A DNA stretch of 64,000 bases, taken from Ascidia mentula (taxonomy: Eukaryota > Chordata > Ascidiacea > Phlebobranchia > Ascidiidae). Positions within the stretch are counted from its first letter, which is position 1; every line of letters starts with the position of its first letter. Shown here one piece after another: positions 49,591 to 61,787 of this stretch. Position numbers and translations under genes: made by a program. Under the pieces are notes generated by a model. It saw only the letters and a program-made list of their open reading frames with translations, had not been told where the DNA came from and did not search any database. The stretch lies in the NCBI GenBank assembly GCA_947561715.1, contig OX387203.1, positions 10,726,001 through 10,790,000 on the forward strand. Reading direction: 5' to 3'.

Positions 49591-51082
49591 TATCTTTCGA
49601 ACGCATTCAAAATGTAGATTACATATACAGAAAAGCAACAGTGAATGCCTGTTTTGTTTTGTTTATATTTGAAACTCGTTTGACTAGGTTTCATGTTGGT
49701 TCTGGGCATTCCATCTATGCCAATTTATAGTCTTAAATGAAATATCTCACATTTGGTAAACACAAAACTGCTGAGAGCATACAGTCCTTTGATTTATTTA
49801 CAAATCCTTTAAAGCTATCTGTATTTTTTGACGCAATACCGTATCTAAACAAGTTACTTTAATTATTAACCGCATGCCGTTATTCCTCGCACTTCGCACG
49901 TTTTAAACTTCCTGCTTTTGGTGACTTACTCCAGTCAACTAGGCGATAATCAATTCATTTCTCATCTGACGTTGGTATGCTGTGTATACGCAAATGCACG
50001 CAGCCACGGCAGCATATCGGGAAAATATATTTTAAGTTGAGTGAAGATATATTGTGTCCATAATATACAGGAAACTCAAGTTAAGTGACTCTCGATTTGA
50101 ATATTTGCGACAGTTTTCTTCCTTTTCTGTTTAAACCAGTTTAACAATTAAATTCAATTTAATGAAAGTAGTCGGAACATTGCGCGTTAAAAAATGTAAT
50201 GCCTGTATTTGTTGTAACTCTAAGCTAAAGATTAACATTAAGATAACATTTCAAACTTCCTCACTATATTTCATATTCCGACGTTTCGGTAACTCGGACT
50301 GTTTATTCTATGAATCAGTAGATTCGTCATTTTTGTTCGTGGAATTAATATCTGCGTTTCTACGTTGATGTCATGTTTGCGTGACGTCATTGCATGCGAC
50401 CTTGTCAGTCTCTTTAATTAAAATGTTATTTCGGGCCAGGACAAAATTGGCTGACTTTCGTAACGTTGTGTATTGGCAGAATTTTCGCTGTCACGCATAA
50501 TTACATCTTGCAGACATGTTGAAACAACTTTGGTCAGAACTGTATACATCGGTTAAATTGAAACGTATGCGTCAGTAACTGAATTTGTTTAGAACAAAAA
50601 ATTTCACCAGTTAAGTAATATAAAGTCTGTTGATTGTCCCATGAAAACCTATATTGTTGTGTGCTTAAATAAGGGAAACGATTATATTTGAAAATCTGTT
50701 GAGATATATTCATTCCACTGTTCAAAGCAAAATTAAAGTAGACTACTGGAAGTTAAATATCCAAATCATTGAAAATACAATAGAAACTGTAACCATTACA
50801 AGCTGAATTAGCGTAAAGGAAAAGTCTCTCGAAAAACAAACTTGGCAGTGTTTTTGTTTCATGAATAGACCTTAAAATACCAGTTCGTTCACACAGAAAC
50901 AGTCGTTATGACCACTCTTCAACGCTGTAGGAAACCATTGAGGAAGTAATATGCGTAACAAGGTGCCATCAAGACAACTATTCCCTGTGATAGTTTATTT
51001 ATGAAAAAAAGATATCAAAATTGTGAATAGGAAGCAGTCGAGCGTTGATTTCAACTGTGATTTTCCTTCTAAATTTTCAGCC

Positions 51083-51154
51083 ATGTATTTTTTCCAGAAA
51101 CCTTCATTGAAATATGAACCAGGAATGATTAGGCCGCAACATGGTGCAAAATAA
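51083..51154 (+). promoter_or_regulatory. upstream ORF overlapping the 7TM start codon
   Basis: A 23-codon ORF (ATG at 51083, stop 51152-51154) begins just after a splice-acceptor-like 'aattttcag' and overlaps the 7TM ATG at 51141 in another frame. The acceptor suggests that the leader is spliced. In the truncated copy the equivalent stretch is also present. If transcribed, it would be expected to lower translation of the main ORF. Confidence 0.4.
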
Positions 51155-52073
51155 TATATCTGCAAACATAACGAGCAGATTTAACCAACCGTTGTGGTTT
51201 GTGGGCGAATCATTGAACTTTGTCGCCTTTCTAGCTGTTACCTGGTTGGGCGTGAGTCTCGTCACCTATGGTATTCGCACAGGGAAATGGAAACGGAAGA
51301 ATATAAGCAATGTTCTGCATGTAAACGCAGGAGGTGTTTACACAGCAGCTGTAATTGCTGTCATGTTCAGCTACATACGACTAATTGGTGATCAGTTGCT
51401 TTTTAACGTTGGATATCCCGGAAGCCCACCTGGATTATGTGATATTGCATCTGATATGTCAGTCACGGGGTACGCACTAACAATCATGTCAGTGCACGTG
51501 TTCATGTGGTTCAGACAACGCTCGCTTTACCAGCATCCGTCTATGAGCTCCATCAGTAAACCCTGGGTCCGTTATGTTAACTTTGGCACTTTGTTTTTCA
51601 TGTTTGTCGGAGGATTTTCGGCTTTGCTTGCGTACACAATTCCAAGCAAGAACAAAGCCTCGGAATTTGGATGCCAGGGGCTTATGAAAACCAAAAAGGA
51701 AGTCGGACTTTACGTAGGCATTGGTGTGACTGTGGTGGCCCAGATTTTGCTCTTGTTTTTGTTCACTTACCCCTTTCGCTCAACCATCCAAGGAAGTAAC
51801 GCGCAAAGAATCAAAAAACTTCTTCGTCGCTCAGTGATAACTGCGGGAATCTGCGTGTCCAGTGATATTCTTACAATGGCATTGTTTGTTTTTGTTTTGC
51901 CTCAAGAAGACACCAGTCAGCTTTCGGGATTGGTGTACGAGGCCAACATGATGGTAAATCTAGTAAGCGTTCTACTGTCCTTTGAGTCATGGCCTAAGAT
52001 TTTGTCAAGCTGCATATGCAAGGAACCTGACGGGTCTTTCACAAGGGAAGAGAACACACAAGTTAATTTGTAA
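51141..52073 (+). CDS. orphan seven-transmembrane protein, intronless
   Basis: 310 aa in one exon. After a short glycosylatable N terminus (NNISANITS) seven hydrophobic segments can be counted: about 18-45, 58-82, 100-122, 136-160, 182-208, 225-250 and 265-290. Loops carry RTGKWKRKN after segment 1 and WFRQRSLYQHP after segment 3, and paired Cys residues (CDIASD; FGCQG) face the presumed outside. There is no DRY or NPxxY motif, so it is not a typical rhodopsin-class receptor. I do not recognise the family with certainty. It is the only complete member here; three broken relatives lie upstream. The start is the ATG followed directly by the conserved N terminus, also kept in the truncated copy. 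Confidence 0.8.
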   Translation: MVQNNISANITSRFNQPLWFVGESLNFVAFLAVTWLGVSLVTYGIRTGKWKRKNISNVLHVNAGGVYTAAVIAVMFSYIRLIGDQLLFNVGYPGSPPGLCDIASDMSVTGYALTIMSVHVFMWFRQRSLYQHPSMSSISKPWVRYVNFGTLFFMFVGGFSALLAYTIPSKNKASEFGCQGLMKTKKEVGLYVGIGVTVVAQILLLFLFTYPFRSTIQGSNAQRIKKLLRRSVITAGICVSSDILTMALFVFVLPQEDTSQLSGLVYEANMMVNLVSVLLSFESWPKILSSCICKEPDGSFTREENTQVNL

Positions 52074-55000
52074 ATAGCGAATATCTTTCACAAATATTTG
52101 AAATGTATACAAAAAAGTAAAAGTGAATGATCGATTTGTTTCGTTCAGTCAGAACTCTTTGTCAGGACTTTAAGAGTCCTTGAAGTCCATTTAAGCGCAT
52201 TTACATAGTCCCAAATGAATTTCCTCACATATTGTAAACCCAAATCAGTTGAGAACATACAGTCATTGGATTGACTCACACATTCCTCTAAGTCAGATAT
52301 CTGTATCTTTTGAAAGAATTGTGTTTTTCTGCCAATTTGCCTGTGCGAACAAATATGTTTGTATAGTATTTCATTACGTTGCCTGTGGTGGTGAAAACAT
52401 ATTTTTAGTTTTCATTAAGATCTGTATCAAATAACTACAATGTAAAATGTATTTTTGTATTTCAATTGCGTGTGAAGCCATCACTATAAACTAATCGTAC
52501 TTAAAACTCACGAAAAATATAAAGATTTACTGCAAATTGCCCAAATTGCCGCTGTACCTGAGCGTCGTGGTGTTCCAAACAAGCCAAATTTTCATATTAT
52601 TTCAATTCATCTATCCACTTAGACAACATACAAAGAGGCAGGAAGCCAACCGAAAAACGTGAATGTCGTTATGCGATGCAACGCCGTTCTGATTGGTTTT
52701 AACATAGTTTCCTCAGTAATTACATCCCCTTTGGATATTCCATTCACGAGACAGAAACGTGGTTTGAAATCAACTTGATGTTTCTTGCGTTTTGTAACAT
52801 TTGGTGTGCTCCATAACTTTTAAACTGTTTTTGATCAAAGCCATCTTCCAGAGCATTTTAGCTTTTAACCTGTTCATTCTTCTGGTGAATATACAACAAA
52901 TATACACTTTTTGCATGACTGTATTTTTTAACGTTTCGCCTGTAAGAACGACTATGTTTTTTAGTTTAGCTCTTTGTGTTGTCTTGCATATGCACAAATA
53001 TACATTCAAATTTTATTTAAATTGCAAACCTTACAACAATCGTTCTGTTACATTTATAATTGGTGCGTCGCAAGTGTAGCAAATATATCCAAGGGCGTCG
53101 CGCGCGAAAATCTTTATCACCTTTTCAAATGATATTTCATACCAGGGTTATAAATAGTTGCTCCGTTCAAAACAATGGATGATGACTACGAGTTTGAAAT
53201 AACGTTGGCTATTATGCACTTATTTACGTTCCCACTGTAACATATCAATGATGGTGGTCAATGCAGTGTTTATCCAATCCACAAGCAAGTAATTTTAGAT
53301 TTGAAGGTACTCCATATATTTCTAGCTCGCTTGCAAACCGGTGAGTTTTGGCAAGCAACATCACATAGCCGGACTATTGCGGTTATTGGACAAACTACAG
53401 CAACTGCATTTAATCAGCTTATGTTGACAGTCGTAAAAATAGATTAAGGGAAATACAGAAATCAGAAGTATCAGAATTATCAGCAAAATATTGGGATTTT
53501 TAAAGCTACATACCCTTGCTTACATAATATTAGTCAAATTGATTAGGCCAACATGGTAAACAACTCAGCTGGAAATGTGTTGTATAATGCAAGCAAAAAA
53601 TGAATATGATTTACACGTGACAACTCTATACGGTAAAACTTGTTTTTTTTTGAGAACTTTACAAACCAACAAGATACAACATACCTTATATTGACTTTGT
53701 TGTGGAGCAACACCTGAAACTGTAAAGCACATTACAAAAAACACACAGGTTGGCAACTGTAGCACCACGTGCTTGCTTACAGAAAGAACGTATACCCACG
53801 CCACACAAAGATGCTTATTTGGTTAACAGCCATGGCATGAATATAACATGTTCACAACTTCCGACGATAATGTGTTGTTGAGAAACTACTTACAGTATAT
53901 TCCGATATCGTGCAATGTTGTGTAACCTTTGTGTTTATCACAACCCCTTTAGGGAATTCGGAAATGACATAATACAGTTGTCTGGCGTTTGCCAATCGCA
54001 TCAATTTTGTGACAATATAAACTAGATACATTATCCCGATTGCGAGTATATTTATGATGTCACAATACTGAGCACATAATTGTATTTAACGCCATAGGGC
54101 TCGCAAACACAAGGGTCATTGCCAGACCCGGTTGTCTCTTCATAACAGGGTACGTCTTTCGACTGATTTAAACCTAAAATCTGTTTTGATTTTTGTGACG
54201 TCACAATGTTGCGTAAATCGTGTTTGCATTTGGCACAAACGCAGTACATGTTTCAAACTAACTTAGGGATAAAGTAGTGGGATAAGCTTTTCTGAGGATG
54301 CCACAACAGACTCAGTTGGAAATCCCGGAAATTTTTACAAGTTGTTCGTTTGAGTTGATTTCTAACGAAAGACTTGATGGGCGTGTTTCTTTATGCGTTT
54401 CACAGATAAGTAAATGTCATGAGACACAATAATGGATGTTACTCGTAAGACGTAGTAAATTCAAAAACAAATTCAATTTTGTAGTTCTTGTACCTTACAG
54501 CGTATGCCATCGAAGCGCGTATATGGAGATTTTAAAACTTTTGGATAATACAAGACAAGCCTAATAGAACTTTTCATTTCATAATTAAATTACTGGTTAA
54601 ATGTTGTCGCCATTATTAGTGTGTTTACCGTGATTTTTACCGCCCTGATATCCCATGCCCTGATGTATCAGATATATCCAATGCTCTGAAGCCTCATGCT
54701 CTGATATACAATGTCGGGATATCCACTGCCCTGATATACAATACCGGGATGTAAACTCAAATGCCTCATGCCTGGTTGCCTTGTACAGAGATCCAAAGGT
54801 CGTCACCACGAGGTTTGCAACTTTACTAGAGCAATGTGGAAAAATGCAATACAATTTCTTAACATTCATCATACGATGATGACGATGGCAGATCGACAAC
54901 AATCATATGGGCTCGTGGAAAGGTGTAATTAAACAATTAAACTAAATCGACCCCGCTATAGGTAACCGACCGCCAATGATAAGGTTTGAAGCCAGTGAAC

Positions 55001-55539
55001 CTCATAATCGAAATACGAGAGATTCGCCGCAAGGGCCTGTGCAGTGAAGCAATCCTGGCTTGTCATGCTATGGGGGTAGCATGGTTGAGAAGAAAAGTTA
55101 AAAACTCTTGTAAAGGTCAAATTTGGCATGCTGTCATCTCGTAAGGCGTCGATTAGCATTTGTTCTGTTTCAGGTTGCTACTGAGACATAAGTTGGCCTA
55201 CTATTTTAGGAATTAAAGAAAGAAACCCCAAGTATTGCAACAATCGTAGAAAGGTTTAAAATGTCATTCGGAAGTCGCGAGAACACATTTCAATAGGTGT
55301 ATGAAAGACGATGATAGAGGGTTTCCTAAACTTGTGAAAACGAGAACATTTCATAATACTGTAAGGCCTGCTGTATGCGTGGTAATAAGACCCATCTTAA
55401 TAATTCGAAATAATCAAAGGGTAAATACCTACCTTTCCGCCTCACATCAAAATATACACACATTTCCAATGAACAACCAATATATAAATATGAGCATTAT
55501 GGTTGAGCTATTATTCTTTGTGTCCTAGTGCAAGAAAAA
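52074..55539. other. decayed repeats, no gene supported
   Basis: The first ~230 bases resemble the 3' flank of the 7TM pseudogenes. About 53113-53575 is an old diverged copy of the spacer at 48515-49040, and 53580-54010 resembles 40000-40450. Degenerate short repeats around 'ccctgatatacaat' fill about 54640-54780. Nothing else is interpretable. Confidence 0.45.
54640..54780. repeat. degenerate minisatellite
   Basis: Imperfect units built on 'gccctgatatacaatg' and 'gggatatcc' occur at least five times in tandem. The minus-strand ORF across it (54597-54902) is just the translation of the repeat. Confidence 0.5.
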
Positions 55540-56792
55540 GTTGTTAATGATGTTGTGGTTACAAAACGTATTGACTGGACTTCAAAATATTGAAAAGTGG
55601 CACATGTAAAGAAACTTACCTTGTTCGAAAATCATGTCGTAAACGGAAACGCCGCCAAATGCACGTATCTCCCTTAAACAGATTTCCTGAGAAAAAAGGC
55701 GAGTTATTTGGCTCTGGTGAATTGATTTTCGTCAATTTAACTTTATTCCGCCAAATTAAACTTCAAGTCTTTGTGCTATAGGCTGGCCATGCAATTTAAC
55801 TACAGCAAACTCAAATTAAAGGAAAACAACTTTATGCTGTAAGTATGAAATTGAAAATTACTCGCAGTTCTAATACAAGCCATTTGCCTATTATTTCCAT
55901 GATGTTATCAAACCTTAATTTTACAATAAATCAAAGTTTGCATTCTTGCAATTCCCTGTTGTCTTTGTGACCAACAATGACTCAATAACAGATTTTATGA
56001 CAATAACCGTAAACAATCCTGAGTCGTCTTTGACTTTGTTTATGATACATAAATTGCGCTTGTGCTTACAGGCATCATCGTTATCGCTCATTCAAATGGC
56101 CATGATGCCCAACACACCCACAAAATTTATATAAAACTTCCACAGTCAGTTAAAAACATTGCATGCAAATGTCATCAATGATACAAAAACCACACGCAAA
56201 TACGAAACAAACGAATTATCCACGCCATACTGAAAATTAAACAAAGTAATATTGCGACATACCTTAGCTCTTTGTGTTGCTTGGACCTGTTTGTATTCTA
56301 TTGAACCTAAAAATTTAAAGCCCCATTGCATATTTATCGAAACATAAATCGGTAAATGTTTTCCTTTATATCATTTGTATAAATATAAATGCACCTGCAA
56401 AAATGTTCGCTTGGTATTAAACTCTTCGATAGGCGGATCTTAACACCCAGGTACCCTGTTGGGCTTCATACTATATATGCCCTGGTTAGTAAAAACCGTC
56501 GGATAAAAAGTTATTTTTTGCATCATCTTTAACATGTGTTTTGCGGTTGTGTAATTAAAGTACGTACGGTTTTTTACACTTCTCTGACGTTTACTGGTTC
56601 CTACAGTAAATATATTGTTAGCTTTCATCAATACATGTTTTTGTAATTCTACCCATTTCAATGCTTTTGTTGGTATACAAGAAAATTTAAAAACATTTAA
56701 AACACAACAAATTTCATTTGCATGTTTGCACAACTGCAGATGTTCAAGCAAAAGGTTTGTTTTTGCTTTACCTTTGAGCGTTTGTCAGACAT
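55540..56792 (-). pseudogene. repeat unit 1 of a minus-strand multi-exon locus
   Basis: On the minus strand a putative first exon 56792-56772 (MSDKRSK, donor gtaaag) is followed by 'ctgcag' and an open stretch to about 56440 (HANEICCVLNVFKFSC, then NRTYFNYTTAKHMLKMM). A small downstream exon-like piece lies near 56310-56263 (EYKQVQATQRAK, donor gtatgt). Two related units follow. The first exon here has one A fewer than in the others, which changes the phase. The product is not recognised, and it may be a decayed gene or repeat. Confidence 0.4.
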
Positions 56793-56984
56793 GATTTTAT
56801 TGTTTGAATTGTTTTCTTTTTCCCGGAACGTTTTCCGATGGAAATTTTAACACGCTACTTTTTAATGCCGATGGGTTTATTAAAAGCATTGGTTATATTT
56901 GTGTGTTGCAATCTTGTCCATAACCAATTTGCTGGTAAACTTAATTACTGCCAACTGTTCTGTATTAGTGTGCATCCTTTGAGA

Positions 56985-57258
56985 CAATCATAAGGTTTTC
57001 GGGCTTGGCAGCCCAGGCAATGCAGCCCAGCTGGATCAGCCACTTTTTCCTGACAAGCCGGAGCGAGATTTGAAAAATCAAGCTCCCGGTGAGGTTTAAA
57101 CTCACGACCCTGCGGGCTAACCAGGCCCAACGCTCTACCAACTGAGCTACAGGAGCTCATTGGTTTCACGGGGTATATTGTGACCAAGGTACACTGGTGC
57201 GCAAGCGCTCAACTTGCCAGGCAACCTTCACATATACGTAGGGGATCTCTACCACCGT
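56985..57258 (-). repeat. tRNA-containing SINE, copy 2
   Basis: The minus strand has a ~95-base head shared with 31026-31216, a tRNA-like segment (57156-57082) with A-box TAGCTCAGTTGGT, and a tail to about 56985. The acceptor stem (GCTCCTG/CGGGAGC) and D arm pair well. The anticodon loop reads CTGGTTA, but the variable region is too long and the T loop is TTTAAAC, so it is a retroposon derivative rather than a working tRNA. Confidence 0.65.
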
Positions 57259-57599
57259 ATCCGATACCTTGGCCACACTCTGTTACAGGATTTCAACGGC
57301 AATGTTTTATGGCCGAAATGTTTTCGATTCGCCTGTCGAATACCATTATTATCAACGCAGATTAGGCCATGTTGAGATTTTAGCAATACTTTTAGTATTC
57401 TTAATAGGTGTTAAGCAGACGTGAGGGTCTGTCATGTAAGGGCCGCTTTCAGGGGTTTGCAAGGGAAGTGACTACAAGTTTGTTGTGATATTATTTTTTT
57501 ACGCTATGCTAACCCGACAGTGCCTTTAGAGATGTGGTACTATGGCCTACATCAATCTCAACTGCACACTGTATGACTCAACTCTAATCTTAGTTAATT
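57259..57599. other. no feature seen
   Basis: AT-rich sequence between the SINE and repeat unit 2; nothing interpretable on either strand. Confidence 0.4.
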
Positions 57600-59157
57600 T
57601 CACGATATGGAGTTTCGATCTGGTTGCGACCTTTAAATATGCTTGTGTCGTATTGTAATTATGCTACTCAAATTTGTTGGAAGTTTTCAGCATTAAATTT
57701 CAGTTCACAACCACGTTAAACTGGCGAAACTATTTTGACTCACGTTGTTGTTATTATTATAGTGGTTAGAAAACGTATTGTCTGGACGTTTAAAATATTG
57801 AAAAGTGCCACTTGCAAAAAACTTACCTTGTTCGAAAATCATGTCGTTACCGAAAATGCTGCCAGTACTAAATTGACGTATCTCCCTTACACTGATTTTC
57901 TAAGCAAAAAAAGGTCGGTGACATTTTTTTAGATCTGGTAAATAATCGATTTTCGTCAGAATTGAACTTCAAGTCATTGTGCTATAGACTGGCCGTGCAA
58001 TTTAACTACAGCAAAGTCAAATTAAAGGAAAACAACTTTATACCGTAATCATCAAGTAAGCCAATAAAAACGGAAAACAAAGTCACAGTTCTAACACAAG
58101 CAATTTGCCTATTATTTCCTTCATGTTAACAAACCTTAATTTTACAATAAATTAAAGTTTGTGTTCTTGGAATCCCTTGTTGTCTTTGTGACCAAAAATG
58201 AGTCAATAACAGATTTTATAACAACTACTGTAAATAATCCTAAGACGTCTTTGACTTTGTTTATGATACATATATTTCGCCTGTGCATACAGGCATCATC
58301 GGTATCGCTTATTTACATTTTAATAATAAAATATATACACTTTAATAATGAATTCCTCAGTCAGCTGAAAACACTACATGCAAATGTCATTAATGATAAC
58401 CAAACCACACGCAAATACGGAATAAACGAATCATCCCCGCCATATCAAAATTAAACAAAGGAATATTGCGACATACCTCAGTTGTTTGTGTTGCTTGATC
58501 CTGAAGTTGTGTTGTTTGGACCTGTTTGTGTTCTTTTGAACCTGAAATTGTCATTTTTGTAACAAAATCATGGCACAGGTTAGCAACTACTTTTTCAAAT
58601 GATACAATAATAATAACAATATAATTTTTGCAACAGAAGAGTAATTTCTAAAGGTAACGAATATCGTCTGGGTAAAAAAATAAAAGCCCTATTGCATATA
58701 TATCGAAACATAAACCTTGTTTTTCTTGATATAATTTATAAAAATGTAAATGTACCTGTGATTAACAATGATTAACAAATTATTGTTCGGTATTAAATTG
58801 TTCGATAAGCGGGTCTTAATACCTAGGTACCCTGTCATACTATGACCTTGTTAGTAAAAACCGTCGGATAAAAAAATGTTTTTTGAATCATCTTTAACAT
58901 GTGTTTTTGCAGTTTTGTAATTAAAGTACGTACGGTATTTCCCACTTCTGTGACGTTCACTGGTTCATACAGTAAATATATTGTTAGCTTTCATCAATGC
59001 ATTTTTTGTAATTCTACCCATTTCAATACTTTCGTTGGTAGACAAGAAAATTTATAACATTTAGAACACAACAAATTTCATTTGCATGTTTGCGCAACTG
59101 CAGATGTTTAAGCAAAAGGTTTGTTTTTGCTTTACCTTTTGAGTGTTTGTCAGACAT
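57600..59157 (-). pseudogene. repeat unit 2 of the minus-strand locus
   Basis: First-exon-like 59157-59136 (MSDKHSK plus one base, donor gtaaag). A small exon near 58541-58479 (KEHKQVQTTQLQDQATQTTE, donor gtatgt) is extended by a QATQ-like repeat compared with units 1 and 3. The acceptor before the middle open stretch is mutated, and the exon corresponding to 60990-60800 has a stop. The proximal part 57720-58080 is nearly identical to 60326-60680. Confidence 0.4.
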
Positions 59158-60204
59158 GGTTTTACTTGTTCGATTTGTTTTGTTTTTTCTATTAAAAGCC
59201 GACTAATCTGTTGCTTGAAAAATTAAAATAAATCACAAACCTCTTGCTATATGCCAACTTGCCTGCATTACTAATTATGACACGGCTCAGAGCATTGCCA
59301 GTCAGTTGTGTACAAAGCAAAGTTAAAGATTTACCAGACGGATAACGTGACTAAAACTGTTTTCTTTCACCAAGGCCATTACTTGTGTAGGAACTTAAAT
59401 GCATGATGTTGCCGTAACGCGGTTTCAGATGGTGTTTTAACACGCTACTTCTTGATGCCAATAGATTTATTAAAGGCATTAGTTGTATTTGTGGGTTGCT
59501 ATCGTGTCCATAACCAATTTGCTGGTAACCTTAATTGCTGCCAATTGTTCTGCATTAGTGTGCATCCTTTGAAACAATACATAAACAGGGTTTTCGTGTT
59601 TACAGTGCAACATCGTCAGATTTTCCCCTCTCAAGTTTCATGGAAAAACGTTTTGGCAAGGATGTTTTATCAAATTTGTGAATTGTGAATGTGTCTTTTG
59701 ATTATGTTATGTATTTCACAGAAGACCGTATTAGCGGTGTTAATACAATACAATTTTAATTCAATGTTTGCATGCGTTAAGAAACTATCGCTGTTTGTGG
59801 CGTCATGCGTCCAGGAGTACAGAAGATGGCGTTACACGTATACCAAACGTATGCCGCTGAAATTCTGTTCAAACAACAACCTTATACACGCTCCTGCTAT
59901 CGAATAAAAACATTTGGAAACGGCGAAGCTACGACACATACTGTTACGAAGTATGTTATGGACAAAACTATTCAAAATTGGTTGAATGTTTGTACCAAGC
60001 CAAAGGTAGGGGCCCATTTTCGAATATGTCGATTGTTTTTATCTATTTGTATTCAATTTCGCCATCGCGTTTGCGGTCGCTTTATGTTTTAACCATCATC
60101 CAGAACATCTCACATTTAACGAGACATCGCTGCGAATGAATGTGGAAAAAATCTTGGACAAAAAAGAATTTGAGCCACGTTTCGCGTTAACAAAGCTTAT
60201 CACC
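59158..60204. other. between repeat units 2 and 3; two unrecognised plus-strand ORFs
   Basis: Plus-strand ORFs 59452-59688 (starting at a non-ATG TTG/ATA region) and 59805-60092 overlap decayed repeats. The segment 59429-59580 also occurs upstream of unit 1 at about 56835-56985. No domain is recognised in either ORF. Confidence 0.3.
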
Positions 60205-61453
60205 ATGTTTCGATCTGGTTGCGACCTTGAAATATGCTTGTGTCGTATTGTAATTATGCTACTTAAATTTGTTGGAAGTTTTCAGCATTAAATTTCAGTT
60301 CACAACCACGTTAAACTGGCGAAACTATTTTGACTCACGTTGTTGTTATTATTATAGTGGTTAGAAAACGTATTGACTGGACGTTAAAAATATTGAAAAG
60401 TGCCACTTGCAAAAAACTTACCTTCTTCGAAAATCATGTCGTTACCGAAAATGCTGCCAGTACTAAATTGACGTATCTCCCTTACACTGATTTTCTAAGC
60501 AAAAAAAGGTGGTCGGTGACATTTTTTTAGATCTTGTGAATAATCGATTTTCGTCAGAATTGAACTTCAAGTCATTGTGCTATAGACTGGCCGTGCAATT
60601 TAACTACAGCAAAGTCAAATTAAAGGAAAACAACTTTATACCGTAATCATCAAATAAGCCACTGAAAACGGAAAACAAAGTCATAGTTCTAACACAAGCA
60701 ATTTGCCTATTATTTGATGACAAAACCACACGCAAATACGAAATGAACGAATCATCCCCGCCATATTAAAAATTAATCAAAGTAATATTGCGACATACCT
60801 GAACTTGTTTGTATTCTTTTAAACCTGAAATTGGCATGTTTGTTACAAAATCATGGCACAGGTTTGTGACCATTTTTTTCAAATAATACAATAATAATAA
60901 CAATATCATTTTTGCGGCAGAAAAGTAATTTTTAAAGGTAACGAACGCCATGTCGTCTGGGTAGAAATAAAAGCCCCATTGCATATATATCGAAACATAA
61001 ACCGGGAAATATTTTCCTTCTTATAATTTATAAAAATGTAAATGCACCTGCAATGATTAAAAAATTATTAGGCACGGTCGTTCGGTGTTAAATTGTTCGA
61101 TAAGCGGGTCTTAACACCCAGGTACCCTGTAGGGCTACATACTATATATGACCTTGTTAGTAAGAACTGTTAGATAAACAGTTATTTTTTGCATCATCTT
61201 TAACATGTGTTTTGCGGTTGTGTAATTAAAGTACGTACGGTATTTCCCACTTCTGTGACGTTCACTGGTTCTTACAGTAAATATATTGTTAGCTTTCATC
61301 AATACATTTTTTGTAATTCTACCCATTTCAATGCTTTTGTTGGTATACAAGAAAATTTTATAACATTTAGAACACAACAAATTTCATTTGCATGTTTGCG
61401 CAACTGCAGATGTTTAAGCAAAAGGGTTTACCTTTTGAGTGTTGGTCAGACAT
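60205..61453 (-). pseudogene. repeat unit 3 of the minus-strand locus
   Basis: First-exon-like 61453-61432 (MSDQHSK plus one base). A middle stretch near 61285-61190 has an acceptor-like 'actgtaag'. An open exon-like stretch runs from about 60960 to 60801 with a hydrophobic run (AKMILLLLLYYLKK) and ends LKEYKQVQ before gtatgt. Whether this is a transcribed gene cannot be told. Confidence 0.4.
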
Positions 61454-61787
61454 GGTTTTACTTGTTTGATTTTTTTCTTGAAAGAGCTCTTGTTTACCAA
61501 TACTAAATTTTTGTTTTGATTTAGTAGGATTATCTTTAGTGAACTATAAAGATAATTTAAGACTTTTCTGTTAAAAGCCGACTAATCTGTAGCTTGAAAT
61601 ATTAAAAGAAACCACAAACCTCCTGCTATAGGCCTACTCGCCTGCAATACTAATTATGACACGGCTCAGAGCATTGCCAGACAGCTGTGTACAAAGCAAA
61701 GTTAAATATTTAACAGAGGAAAACGTGACTAAAACTGTTTTCTTTAAACGAGGCCATCACTTGTGTAGGAACGACCTTTGAACTTAA

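Larger units (their letters stand above)
44051..51320 (+). repeat. recent tandem duplication, segment 2
   Basis: Partner of 37509-44050. It differs by small indels and keeps more of the ORF remnant and of the 7TM pseudogene. At its right edge the sequence continues into the complete 7TM gene, which identifies the ancestral configuration. Confidence 0.85.

Noticed and set aside
57082..57156. functional tRNA gene with anticodon GGT
   Set aside because: The variable region is too long, there is an extra base before the anticodon stem and the T loop is abnormal; it is embedded in a SINE.
56945..57187. 80-residue minus-strand ORF containing SSVGRALG
   Set aside because: This is the translation of the tRNA-like part of a SINE, a common false protein.
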